Shown piece after piece: positions 36,891 through 48,636 of a DNA stretch of 64,000 bases. Position 1 is the first letter of the stretch, and every line of letters starts with the position of its first letter. The stretch spans positions 37,798,958 through 37,862,957 of the forward strand of contig NC_084596.1 of NCBI RefSeq assembly GCF_033807715.1, in the 5' to 3' direction. This DNA is from Cololabis saira. Taxonomy: Eukaryota > Chordata > Actinopteri > Beloniformes > Belonidae. The notes below the pieces were generated by a model that did no database searches, had not been told where the DNA came from, and worked only from the letters and a program-made list of their open reading frames with translations. The position numbers were made by a program, and so were the translations under genes.

Positions 36891-39800
36891 GTTAATGCAA
36901 GGATGGATTTTCAATGAGACTGATTTTCCATGAAGCAGCACTTTAAAAAAAAAGAAAAAAACATCAAATAGATGCATTAAAAAAAAAACAAAAAAAAAAC
37001 CCAGCAAGGTCATAAAGCAATAAACATCACATCAGGATTCAAACTAACACTCTGTGTTATATTTATCCTTTGCGTATAATGTTCAGAGCTACCCATGGGA
37101 CAAAAGTACAAAGAACCAGAAACTTTGCAAATCTGATGTTTCATGAATTACTGGACTTCAATTGGTCTTTTTTAGTGAGTGGTGTGTTGACCTCTTGTCC
37201 ACATTCTATGTTCTTATTTATTGATTTTTTTTTCTCGACAGTGCCAAGTTTTCACAGCTTCGGAGTCATGTTTGGTTATTTGATCTATTCTAAAAACAGA
37301 AACTACAACAAAAACAGATAAAAACAAACTTTTACAGAAACTTTCTGGCACCTTCATGTTCAGTTAACTATAAAGAACAAGCATTTAGAGTATCTGTAAT
37401 CTGGGGAAGTTCTCTGCAGCAACAGTGAAACAAATTATTCTCATAATTTCATGTCTTAATTTGTGAGTGCTGGAAGAACTATAGAGAGGCTTACATTACA
37501 TCATGCATGTAATTATATGATGTACTGAAGCCGTACCTTGCTGTGTCATTTATGGAAGTGGAGGGCTCAATGACTGAGTAAGAAATTCTCGAATGCTTGA
37601 AACAACTGCATCAAAATTTTTGCTTGGTCCAAATAAAAATAACTGATGTTATGAAACAATGTAAAATTAACTAAAAGAAAACCAGATAATTTTGAAAAGG
37701 TGGCAGTGTTGAATTTGCGTCACACTTATGCTTGAAAAGTAACTCAGATCAGCATTTATAAAAATAGTTAATAGCTTTTGAGCAAGACTTCAATATAATA
37801 TATTACCCTTCACAAAGCAGTTTGAAATGCATACATACATTTTTGCATAACAAAATGTTATGCAGGTGAACTTGAATGTTAACATCCTTATTTGGGGATT
37901 CATGTGTACTAACCTTTTCAAACTTTTGTGATTTACAAATGACTGAGCTGCAACAGACAGCTATAAGAATCAGTTACAAAAATGTTTTAACAGTAAATAC
38001 AATTTTTCAGATATTATGAATCAATTTCAAATTCCTTTGCTAAAAAAGATTCTAAGGAAGCTATTAAAGATGTTCAATACGATGATTAGCCTAATTTTTG
38101 CACCTCTTGTGCAATTTAAAGCACTGTTTAATAAGGAAAGTCGGCCTAATAAGGAAAGTCTGCATTAAAGGCCATGTGAAAAGAGTAACCAATAACAATA
38201 TGAGTTCATTCCATTGTATTGTTCCACAAAAGGTAGCTAAAGGTCTGCAGAAAAGTTGATGGAAAACCTAGGATCACCAACATCAATCGAAACAAAATTG
38301 CCTTGATCTAGAGTCAATCCTAAAGTCAAAAGTTCGCCAAAAAGAAGCAGCATGCCATTTTGTCCCAGTTGAATTGTGTACCATCATGTCCAGTTTGTGT
38401 GTCAGATGGGCCGGGAGATGAAAGAACTAATGAACTTCTTATGAGGGGAGGTATACTCAGTCATCCTATGTCATCTCTTGGCAAATAACTAACTCAAAGT
38501 GACCGGTTAAGAGCAGCAAGGGTGTCCTTGGGAAAATACAGAAGAAGAAAAGTGTCTAGGAAAAACAAAGGAAACAACAGTCGACGTCTTGGGACTATTG
38601 AGGTGAAACAGTAGAAAGAGAGGGGGGCTATTACTTATCTCAGCTGTGACAAGTAAACTAACAAGCACAAGTAAGACAGATGGGTGACAATTGGCTGGTA
38701 CTTATACTGACAATACACTAGTAAAGTAACAAAAAAGCTAAGGTATTGGTTCTCGGATTGTTTGCTTGTTGGAAAATCTCCAGCATTTAGCACACTTCAA
38801 AACTTATAACAGGGGGGTATTGGGGTTTTGCAACCTGATACTGACACGAGACAAGAGGGAAAACAGAACATACTAAATTATTCTGGTGCAAAATGAAAAG
38901 GTCTTATGTTATATGTTTTTTGAAGAAGAATTTGTACACCACCCAGCTCATCATTCAAAACCACATTACTAAGAAAACAAACCACAACAATGGAAGCAGT
39001 GGTCCAAAGAAATGTTTGTGGAACCAATTAAATCGCTTGATGTAGTTAGGGAGCATCTAGTATAAGCTGACGATTGGTTAAACTTCAAAGAACAGCAGAT
39101 ATTTGTTTGCAGCTTCAAGTAGCCATTGACTACAGTAATATTGAAAATAAAGAAGCCAAGCTGGGATGGTCTTTTTAGAGTGAATACACTTGTCTAATGC
39201 AACATTTTTGAAACACCCTGGACTCATGCAGTTTATGCAGACCTATAAAATATAAGATGACGATCTTGGATTTTAGCATTATTTTCTGAGCCTTTTATTG
39301 ACCAACATTTGGGTGCATTGCTGGGAAGTTCACTCCTGGATAGATTAGCAATGGTCTTTGGTGTCTTCCCCTTTTAATAATCTTCATCACTTCACAATAA
39401 TGGATTCCAAATTGTTTTTAAATGGGCTTTTAACCCTATCTAACCAAATGGGCAGCAACAACTGCTTATCTAAAAGCATTAGTGATATCTGTTCCTCTGT
39501 ATTGTGATACCATGCATCAGAATGTTCCAGACTTACAAATCTGCTGTTTTGGATGTTGTCACTGTAACAGTTAATGAAAATCTAAAAACAAATTGAAGCC
39601 GGCTTCCACCTATCCTCTGAATTCCTGTCAAAGAAGCCATGTAAACGTTGTATTTTTGGACTTAAGCTTGTAGGTTTTTTCCACATACCGTTTCCACTTT
39701 GGTTTATCTTTGTTTTTGATAAATAAATAATCACAGAGTGTAATTTGTTATGCCTTGTTGGCTGTATCTAACAAATCTGAAGCCGTGGTTAGTACTGGGT

Positions 39801-40078
39801 AATTTATTGTGTCTTTGATACATAAAAACCCAAGATTGAAAGACTGTGGTTTATTATTCACATGACTTTAGTTTGTGATACTTGCTGCTGCGAACAGATA
39901 TTTTAGTTATTACCTCTCCCACAACCACATCCACTCTCCAACACATGCTACTACAAACCCATACAGCCTAAGGACGATACACTGCAGACCACCCCAACAC
40001 ACACACTCCACTTTACTAGATATCCTTTTAATTTAAAACCAATGACTACAATAATATATGCGAGGTTTAGTCTCCTAC
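36891..40078. other. Astrotactin intron downstream of the 40079 exon
   Basis: A+T-rich, no further exon recognised on the minus strand. A short local duplication of taataaggaaagtc occurs at about 38130-38160. Possible old repeats at 38200-39700 could not be classified. Confidence 0.45.
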
Positions 40079-40267
40079 CTTTGCTGATGTCCTGGTACTC
40101 CAGCCACAGCTGTCTCTGGACCTGTTTGTTAGGGTACCAGATGGTACACGACTCCTGGAAGCCATAAACTGCCTCCTGCACATAGTGGTTCCCAAACTCC
40201 CTGAGGATGGAGACGAAGTCGCTCCGCTGTGTCGCTCCATCCAGAGAATGGATGGCTGAGCTAAAAG
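40079..40267 (-). CDS. astn1/astn2: Astrotactin exon (MACPF region), internal
   Basis: The minus-strand exon is 189 bp (2 nt + 62 codons + 1 nt; phase 1 on both sides). The acceptor is ...cttttcag and the donor is G|gtaggag. It encodes [20 protein letters not shown] then [19 protein letters not shown] and [20 protein letters not shown]. The [12 protein letters not shown] segment lies in the MACPF-type fold, and the WYPNKQVQR block is characteristic of astrotactins, neuronal membrane proteins involved in glial-guided migration and receptor trafficking. The 3' splice choice (ag before CTTTTAG rather than before CTCAG) is set by phase: only it joins in frame to the exon at 60762-60866, whose last base plus CT makes an Ala codon. 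The paralogue (ASTN1 or ASTN2) cannot be fixed from one exon. The family call is from remembered motifs, not alignment. Confidence 0.82.
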
Positions 40268-41639
<1,372 letters not shown>

Positions 41640-42600
41640 TTTGCCACAAAGAAGTCATCAGAATCAGAAAGGGTTTTTTTTGTTATGCACAGTAAAAAAC
41701 TAGGAATTTGTTTCAAACATGGAATAAAAAGCAAAATGTGAAAATAGTGCAAAAGTCAGAGAAAATAGTAGTTTAATAAATACAAATTTTAAATATATAC
41801 ACAACAGAATAATACTAACTTAATAAATAAAACATAAATGAAAGTAAAAGAATCAATAAAAAAATAAAAACATTATATGCAGAAAGTTGGGTGAGAAGTA
41901 TAGTTATGCAAATGAAAGTTTGAAACTTGGAGGTGGGCTTTTTCTCTTCTTTTAGTAGGGGGTCCTGGTCTGGACTGGAGCCTTTTGCCAAATGGGAGGG
42001 TCTGAAAAGGTTTGTATCCAGGATCAGAGAGAAGGGTCAGCTGTGATCCCGGCAGCATGTCTCCGGGGTCCAGGGAATGTTCAGTTCCTGTAAAGATGGG
42101 AGGTGGCAGCCGGGCACCTTCTCAACAGAGTGGATGACGGTGTTCAGCTTGGCCTTGTCCCTGGCCATTACTGCAGCAAACCAGACTGTTATGGAGGATG
42201 TGAGGGGGGGGGGTCTGGGTCCTTTCTCAATTCCACCATCATCTTCACTGTCTTGTGCGCTCCAGGTTGCTCATGCTGCACCGAGACACCAGACACGGTC
42301 TGACTCCTATAGGCTGACTCCTCTCCATCTGAGATGACGTTGATGAGGGTGGTGTCATCTCCAAACTTCAGGAGTTTGACAGACTGGTGTACAGATGTCC
42401 AGATGTTGGTGTACATGGAGATTAACAGAGTAGAAAGGACACAGCCGTGGGGGGGGTCCAGTGCTGATGGTCTGAGAGTCAGAGATATGCTGCCCAAGCC
42501 TGACGAACTGGCTTCTATCTGTCAGGACGTCAGTAATCCATCTGCACAGGTGGTCAGGCACATTCAGCTGGGAGAGCTTGTGTCAGAGTAGAGTTTGATT
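41640..42600 (-). pseudogene. LINE RT and C-terminal fragment (L2/Rex1-type)
   Basis: Minus-strand reading from about 42590: WITDVLTDRSQFVRLGQHIS, then PHGCVLSTLLISMYTN, SVKLLKFGDDTTLINVISDG (the usual FADD catalytic box is FGDD here), then SNLE and TVKMMVELRK. A short C-terminal part follows (DKAKLNTVIHSVEKVPGC, DPGYKPFQTLPFGKRLQS). The downstream sequence at 41655-41710 (catcagaatcagaaaggg, gtacagt-like) is the LINE 3' UTR signature common in fish. A deletion separates the RT from the C-terminal part, and frameshifts break it. Confidence 0.7.
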
Positions 42601-43575
42601 CCACTAACAGTATCCTGTTAGTAGTACACTGGGAAGTCCAGATGCCGGAGTACAGAGCAGAGGGACATGTTTACATCACCTACAGTAAGCTGATTGTGTT
42701 AATTTATTACAGTCTCTGAATCCATCTGATGTCTCTTTTGTCTCAGACTCTGATGACAATGTGACTTTCAAATGCATCATGAATGTGGATCTGAATTAAT
42801 CTTGGAATATGCTTAGACTTTTACCAGGATAGGGTGTACTTTAATGCAATGTCTGAATGGGTCTTAAAAACCTCTGTTAACTGAGCTAACTTCAGACTTT
42901 TGTCATTTAACTCTGGTGTACCTTTCAATGGTTTTTGCTGGTTGTAAGAACACGAGAATGCAAGACCTACACAATGCTTCCTAAAAAATAATTTTACATT
43001 GATTCAAACAAAGCTAAAACTGATATTTTACCACCCCCCGTTTTAATTTATTCACTACTTAAAAGGTATCATATTTTTGACAGTATACTATAAATTACTT
43101 ATTACCACTCATCATTCTGAGGTGACTGTGAAGTTTTAATATGCGTGGGAATTGTGTGAAGTATACGTACCGTAGTCTCTTTTTTTTGCTCAGACTTAGT
43201 GAATATCCCCACCATACTGTTACTGACTCATACTAGTGATAAATGCCCGCATACTGTACATCTGCCACTATTCACTGAATATAAAGACTCTTTACTTGTA
43301 AATGTATTTTGCTGCAAAAACTATATTGTGCTCTTCATTAACAACCCCAGGGGCATTTACTATTAACACCTAGAGTGATGTTGAACACCTACACAAGTTA
43401 CCCACAATACACATTTATTTCTTGAGTTTTAGTGTGTAAAACAACCCTCGTCAAAGAATGCTGATTAATACATGGTAAATGATGAGTACATTTTTAACAA
43501 ATCATGTTCTCTGAATGTCAGATACAAAGTGGAGCATTCTGAAGAGTCAGTGAACTGACTGATGTCTCAAGAGTG
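42601..43575. other. Unannotated intronic sequence
   Basis: No gene or element recognised. Confidence 0.45.
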
Positions 43576-44255
43576 TTAAAGCAGCACTATGTAACTTTTC
43601 CACCTTAATATCATATTTCCAGAGTTATTGTGATGGAACATCAACTTCCAACAGGTTTAATGAACCTCTGTCATGGTCTGAGGGGTCTGTATCACCTTCA
43701 CTGGCACTATGTAACTTTGAGGAGCATGGTAGGAACCCTGACACACTAAAAAACTACACATTTTTACGGCTTTGACTGCTTTACAGCATACGTCACTTCC
43801 CCCTCCTTCCCGATTCGTAGTCGAGACGAAAATGGGCGGGGCGTGGAGTGCAGAGCTCCGCAGAAGCTGGTAACCCGTTGCTGTGTTGTAGCTGCAGCAA
43901 CTCCACACATAACAGACGTGGGGAAAAGATTGCTAATGGTTTAACTTTTCACCGCTTTCCTGCCTGGAGGCAGAACCACGGAGGCAGAGTATCTGAGATA
44001 ACAAATTAAAAGAGTGAAAGAGTCACTCACACAGACCGGGGGCGGATCATTCACACGGGTTTTATTTCCGATTCTTCTCCAGCTAAACGCAGTTGCTGGC
44101 CAGCTCTCTGCGGTGCGATTAACCCCAATCTTCAGATAAAACTAGTTTGTTGAGGAAAAAATAATAACTCTTATTTGTAGCTGCAGAGGAAAAAAATAAT
44201 CTCACGAGGAAAACAAAAATATTGCTCACGCCTCGGAGCCTCTTCAGCATAATAT
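43576..44255. mobile_element. TTAA-type element, left end only
   Basis: Starts TTAAAGCAGCACTATGTAAC, and a related ggcactatgtaactttga recurs at 43703. This matches a common fish repeat start with a TTAA target. The inverted right terminus was not found downstream, so the element is truncated or rearranged. The interior to about 44255 is G+C-richer than its surroundings. The right boundary is approximate. Confidence 0.5.
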
Positions 44256-44441
44256 AGCGGTCAAAAAAAAGAAAAGAAAAGTAAGAGTAATACAAAACAT
44301 GTACTGTATGTTGTACTATTATACTAATTTATTGAAACACATGGCGAATCAAACATTTACCAAAGCAGCTGCCAAACACTCCTAAACAAGGTAGCCTAAG
44401 ACGTCGGTTGTGCAGAACTGCGGCAGCAAGTCCCTAATAAA

Positions 44442-44477
44442 GAGTGGAGCTCCGACGAGGAGCTCCACTCGTCGGAG
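44442..44477. repeat. Interlocked inverted repeat
   Basis: gagtggagctcc (44442-44453) pairs perfectly with ggagctccactc (44459-44470) across a 5-nt loop. The overlapping pair ctccgacgag / ctcgtcggag offers a competing hairpin over 44450-44477. Confidence 0.85.
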
Positions 44478-44964
44478 ACAGAGAGGCTGGCGAATGTTCT
44501 TGCCAAGTGGATGTAAATGGCTAGGACTGCATCTGTTCAGGTCTGTTAAAAAAAAAAAAAAAAAAAAAGACTAAAGATAAAGCCACTTTTTTTGTCATAT
44601 CTTTTGATCTGCCACAATAATGTAATGAATTTAAAGGAAAACACTTCAAGTTGAGGGCTTTTCTCTGCAATTTTGAGGTGAGATTAAAAAATTAGAATTA
44701 CAGATCTTAATTAATTAATCTCTCAATTATTTTAATCACTTGACAACACTACTTATAATATAGACCCCATCACAGTGATCCTCGGTAAACTGGACAACTA
44801 TGCAATTGGATCAATTGGAGTTCACATACTCGCTGCTGCCTTCATTGGTTCTCCTCTGTTACTGAAACTTGGACAAAGATCAGATCATAATTTTAGGAAA
44901 ATTACTGCAGAAAACCAGTCATTTCAAAACACTTCACAGACTTGTCTGCGCTACTCTAAGTGAT

Positions 44965-45480
44965 TATGAATGTGGGCTCGGTGTGGGTACCAGATGGGTT
45001 GGTCTGAGTATGTCAGAATCTCTTGCTCTAATAAAAATGTTCATGCACTTCCATCACTTGGGTTAACAGATAAAGGTTAGACCATAAGAAAATATTCTGT
45101 GGGCTGCAGTTCTCAGAGGTCAGAGGAAAAGTCACACTGGTCCGAGATGATGAAGTGTTTCGTATAACCCCTCGTTACAAATCAAGGTAGGCAGAAGACG
45201 CACTCTGAACAGACAACACGTCAAACCTTGAGGTGTTGGGGTACAGCAGGAAAAGGGTAGGCTTATGTGGTAGGCTCTCATGAGTGTTTCCTTCTGCTTT
45301 GACATTTGGGTGGCAGGGTCAACATGAAAGTATGGATCTATTTTGTCTTGTGAAGGCAACTGTTCAGGCTGTTCGGGGACTAAATACGTAGGTGTATTTT
45401 TTTTAATATCATCAGCATCGCCTGAATGCCACAGCCTGCTGGCTATGCCTACAGTAGCCACAACAATGCTCATCTTATGG
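44965..45480 (+). pseudogene. Tc1-like transposase relic
   Basis: The sequence follows the same Tc1 family as 1446-2756 but covers its earlier part as well: gaatgtgg...accagatgggttggtctgag, ggtcagaggaaaagtcacac, ctcgttacaaatcaaggtag, caaaccttgaggtg, gggtcaacatgaaagtatgg, and a weak gaatgccacagcctgctgg. Many indels leave no usable frame. Confidence 0.7.
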
Positions 45481-45589
45481 CTTCCTTTCAACGGGAACCT
45501 CCTGCTGATCAAGTCAAAATGGTTTATTAAACATTTTTTAACCACTTTTATTCGTCAGTATACATGCCGCACTGAAGTGTGTCCTCTGC

Positions 45590-45770
45590 TTTTAACCCAT
45601 CACAAGTTAGACTGGTAGCAGTGGGCTGCCTTTATTCTGGCGCCCGGGGAGCAATTAGGGTTAAGGGCCTTGCTCAGGGAGCCAAGGTGGTATATTTTGG
45701 TTGCCAAATTCTGGGGTTGAACCTGGGTCTCCAGACCCAAGCCCACCTCTGCTACATGGTAATGAAATCA
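45590..45770 (+). repeat. Dispersed fish repeat (ggcgcccggggagcaat family)
   Basis: gcagtgggctgcctttattc, ggcgcccggggagcaattag, gccttgctcagggagccaag and ggggttgaacctgggtctcc resemble a widespread fish interspersed sequence. The ggttgaacctggg motif is tRNA-B-box-like, but no A box or cloverleaf was found, so SINE status is not claimed. Confidence 0.45.
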
Positions 45771-47205
45771 GTATTCTCAATATTCTGCACAATCACCACC
45801 TTTACCCCTCACTCAAACCTATGCACTGAGAGCATCCTGGGCAGAACAAGAACATAAAGTACATGACAATTCCTATTTGATGTGATACATTGATCAAAGT
45901 ACAACGATCTATGTTCTCAGTGGAATTTTCAATCATCAAATATTGGGGAGCAAAACTGCAGTAACAGTTTATCATTATGGTTTTCAGGAGAAAGAGCATT
46001 AATATCTCAGCACTCATGCTTGGGTTGCTCTTTTTTCTCATCCAAAATGAAATTAGGAGACCACTGAAGTGAAAGTCACAGAGCAGAGTGAGGATGAGCG
46101 ATGGGGGCTTCGCTATCAGATGTAAAAATCAGTGGTCTCCCCCCTCCAGTAGCTGCTGAAATATGATGAGCTAAAGTGGGAAATGGGACTTTTTTTTTTT
46201 TTTTTTTAAGGAGGTTATTGAGACACTTCTAAGGGAGGAGAAAATAGAAAGTGTATCCTTAGCAGAAGTTGCAGCTGCTTCGAAACCACAGCAACACCAT
46301 TGGAGATGCATTGGAGCAGTCACAGATGGATTTACAGAGGAGTTTCTGCACTTACTATGAGAGAAAACTGCTTATTATACATTTTTGAATAATAAAAAAA
46401 TATATAATAAAATAATGTACATCATTTAATAAAATTAAAACGATCAGATTATATTAATAGCAAGCAGAATAACTGGAATGTATTGACAGATTTGATACAT
46501 CCTTTAAGCACTCCCACCGCAACCTAAACAAAGTACTAAGGCACATTTTTTGAATACATATTTTGATATCCAGATGGTGAAAAACTGTCAGAAAATATCA
46601 TATACAAGTCTTCATGTGACAGCAGCCAAGAGCAGCCTTCAGTGAATGTACAGCCAGACTAAATACTTATCCCGTTATCTTATTCAGTGAAGCTACCAAA
46701 GCATAGACTGACAGGATGCTTTGGTCTTACAACAGATATAACGCTTTGTGATACATGACAGGAAGTCAGTTAGAGAAAGAGACAGAGAGAGAGGGGAGGG
46801 TGGGGGGGGGCAGGGAAAATAAAAATGGAATTCATATCTGTGCAGACTTCAATCTGTTTCTGTACGAACATCCATGACTGTATTTGAATGTGGCATCCAC
46901 TCAGAAGTTCTCCTGTACATTCTGTCAAATGTAAAATTAATTATGTAATCAGCAAACATTTTCCAGCAATCCAGCTAAAGATGGAAAACATTCATTGTGT
47001 CTTCCCAGCCAAGATGATGTTTCTTCCCAGGAGAAAAGCAAAACGGTTTCTATAAAGCAGAAGTTGATCACTTCCTTTGCTGAACTCTTTAGCTTTTCAA
47101 ATTTACACATTGTCCATCATATACATATGTTTACATGGATCCGGGCTCATTAGAGTTCCCAGTTGTCAATACCATTGCGTTTGTAACACGTAGATCTTCT
47201 CCATA
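45771..47205. other. Unannotated intronic sequence
   Basis: A T tract at 46189-46208 and a purine-rich tract at 46775-46812 with a G run. No gene recognised. Confidence 0.45.
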
Positions 47206-47522
47206 TATATAAACAGGGCTGCACATAAGTGGGCCGCCAGAGCGCATGCGCCGTCAAAATCCTCAATGCGCTGTCAATCTTGTGCTGCGAAGCGCTTTTG
47301 CGTACCAACAGCTGGGGATCATATTATTGGTTGTGGCCAGACCAGAATACTAATATTAAAAAATCTATTGGGAGAGCTTTTCCCCAGAACTGCCACTCAA
47401 AGTTGGTACTGGCCAATCACAGCGCGTCCTTACTCCCCCTCCATGCTCGTTGCGGCGGTGGGTGGGGAGGAAGAGAGGTAAGGATCAGCTTTACTGAACA
47501 AACCCCGACACGTCTCGTCAAA

Positions 47523-47711
47523 ATGTCCAAGAAGCAAGCGCCATTAAGTAATTATTTTGGCGTTCCACCGCCACCAACTACAAAGAGACGCCAAACTGAA
47601 CCACTACCCGTGGATAGAAACAGAAAACGTGTGTTCGCCGAGAAGTGGCTGCAAGATGTTACGCGGCGACGCGCACCGTACGTTCGCGCTCCCGCGTATC
47701 CTGCGCCGTAA
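47523..47711 (+). pseudogene. hAT transposase N-terminal stump
   Basis: From ATG 47523: MSKKQAPLSNYFGVPPPPTT, KRRQTEPLPV and RKRVFAEKWLQDV. This is the lysine-rich start followed by the RxF..KWL segment seen at the beginning of ZMYM/KIAA1586-like hAT transposases. From about residue 49 the codons run into the palindromic MITE (RRRAPYVRAPAYPAP) and stop. The catalytic and dimerisation domains are missing. Confidence 0.55.
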
Positions 47712-47752
47712 GCTCTGCGTTGGTGCAACGCGGAACAATAAATCAGCCGTCC
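47668..47752. repeat. Half of a palindromic MITE inside hAT
   Basis: cggcgacgcgcaccgtacgt, gcgccgtaagctctgcgttg and acgcggaacaataaatcagc match the right arm of copy A at 18861-18993. The left arm is missing. Confidence 0.7.
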
Positions 47753-47961
47753 GTCACTGCGTGCAGCAGTTTCCTGCAGCAGCAAGACGCTGCTCTCTGA
47801 TTATGGCTCACAGTTTATGAAAACCCCAAATAAAAAATTAATTAGAGAATATTTTATGAAATCAATAAACAATTCCATCATCAACATTATAACAAATAAA
47901 GGTTCAATATATCTTGCTTTGCATGTAATAAGACTAGGTAATATATTAGTTTCACCTTTTA

Positions 47962-48125
47962 AGTTGAATTATTGAAATAGATTAACTTTTACACCATATT
48001 CTAGTTGAATTATTGAAATAAATTAACTTTTACACAAAATTCTAGTTGAATTATTGAAATAAGTTAACTTTTACACCAAATTATAGTTGAATTATTGAAA
48101 TAAGTTAACTTTTACACCATATTCT
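47962..48125. repeat. 41-bp minisatellite, 4 units
   Basis: The unit starting agttgaattattgaaata begins at 47962, 48003, 48044 and 48085, exactly 41 bp apart, with few differences. It lies inside the hAT element. Confidence 0.95.
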
Positions 48126-48636
48126 TCACCTGAAGCAATATTCTACACCTTGGCTGATGTGGACATACAGAGCATAGGAGGTTATTTCAGCTGCTATATG
48201 GTTGGCTGTCTGTACAGTCATGCAAGTTCAATGCTATTAAAGAACACGTTTTTTCATATAAAATAAACAAATTTTTATGCAGTTTAGAAGTTTTGGGGCT
48301 TTTTTTTGGCTCCTGCGCTGCTGAAATCGGGGCGTCCTTTATTTCTATGTGCAAAATATGCCATGAGCATCCCAATCTGGCCGATAAAAACTAACTTTTA
48401 TACTGACTCTACAGACTAACACGCACCATAATTTGTTAATTCATCTTTATACGTGAATAAATATCGTTTTGCCTATAACTTATTCCTGCATCCCTCTTTT
48501 ATCGATCCGGCGAGACGGGTCACCGCGTTTTTGGAGCCCCAAGTCACATATCCAGGGGCTCCTCTGAGCACCAGACCAAAATAATTATGTGCAGCCCTGT
48601 ATATAAACATACCTGGCCACTATGTAAACAGAACAC

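Larger units (their letters stand above)
47214..48599 (+). mobile_element. hAT element with perfect 8-bp target duplication
   Basis: Starts cagggctgcacataagtggg and ends ataattatgtgcagccctg, giving inverted termini cagggctgcacataa. It is flanked by tatataaa at 47206-47213 and 48600-48607, an exact 8-bp duplication. It retains only the start of a transposase frame, joined to half of a palindromic MITE, and contains a 41-bp tandem array. The 1386-bp element is therefore non-autonomous. Confidence 0.9.

Noticed and set aside
39951..40181. 76-codon frame starting [12 protein letters not shown]
   Set aside because: The Met is an internal read of VQEAVYGF within the exon, and the tail past 40079 is intron.
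45690..45750. Possible tRNA-derived SINE (B-box-like ggttgaacctggg)
   Set aside because: No A box or cloverleaf could be found upstream at the expected spacing.
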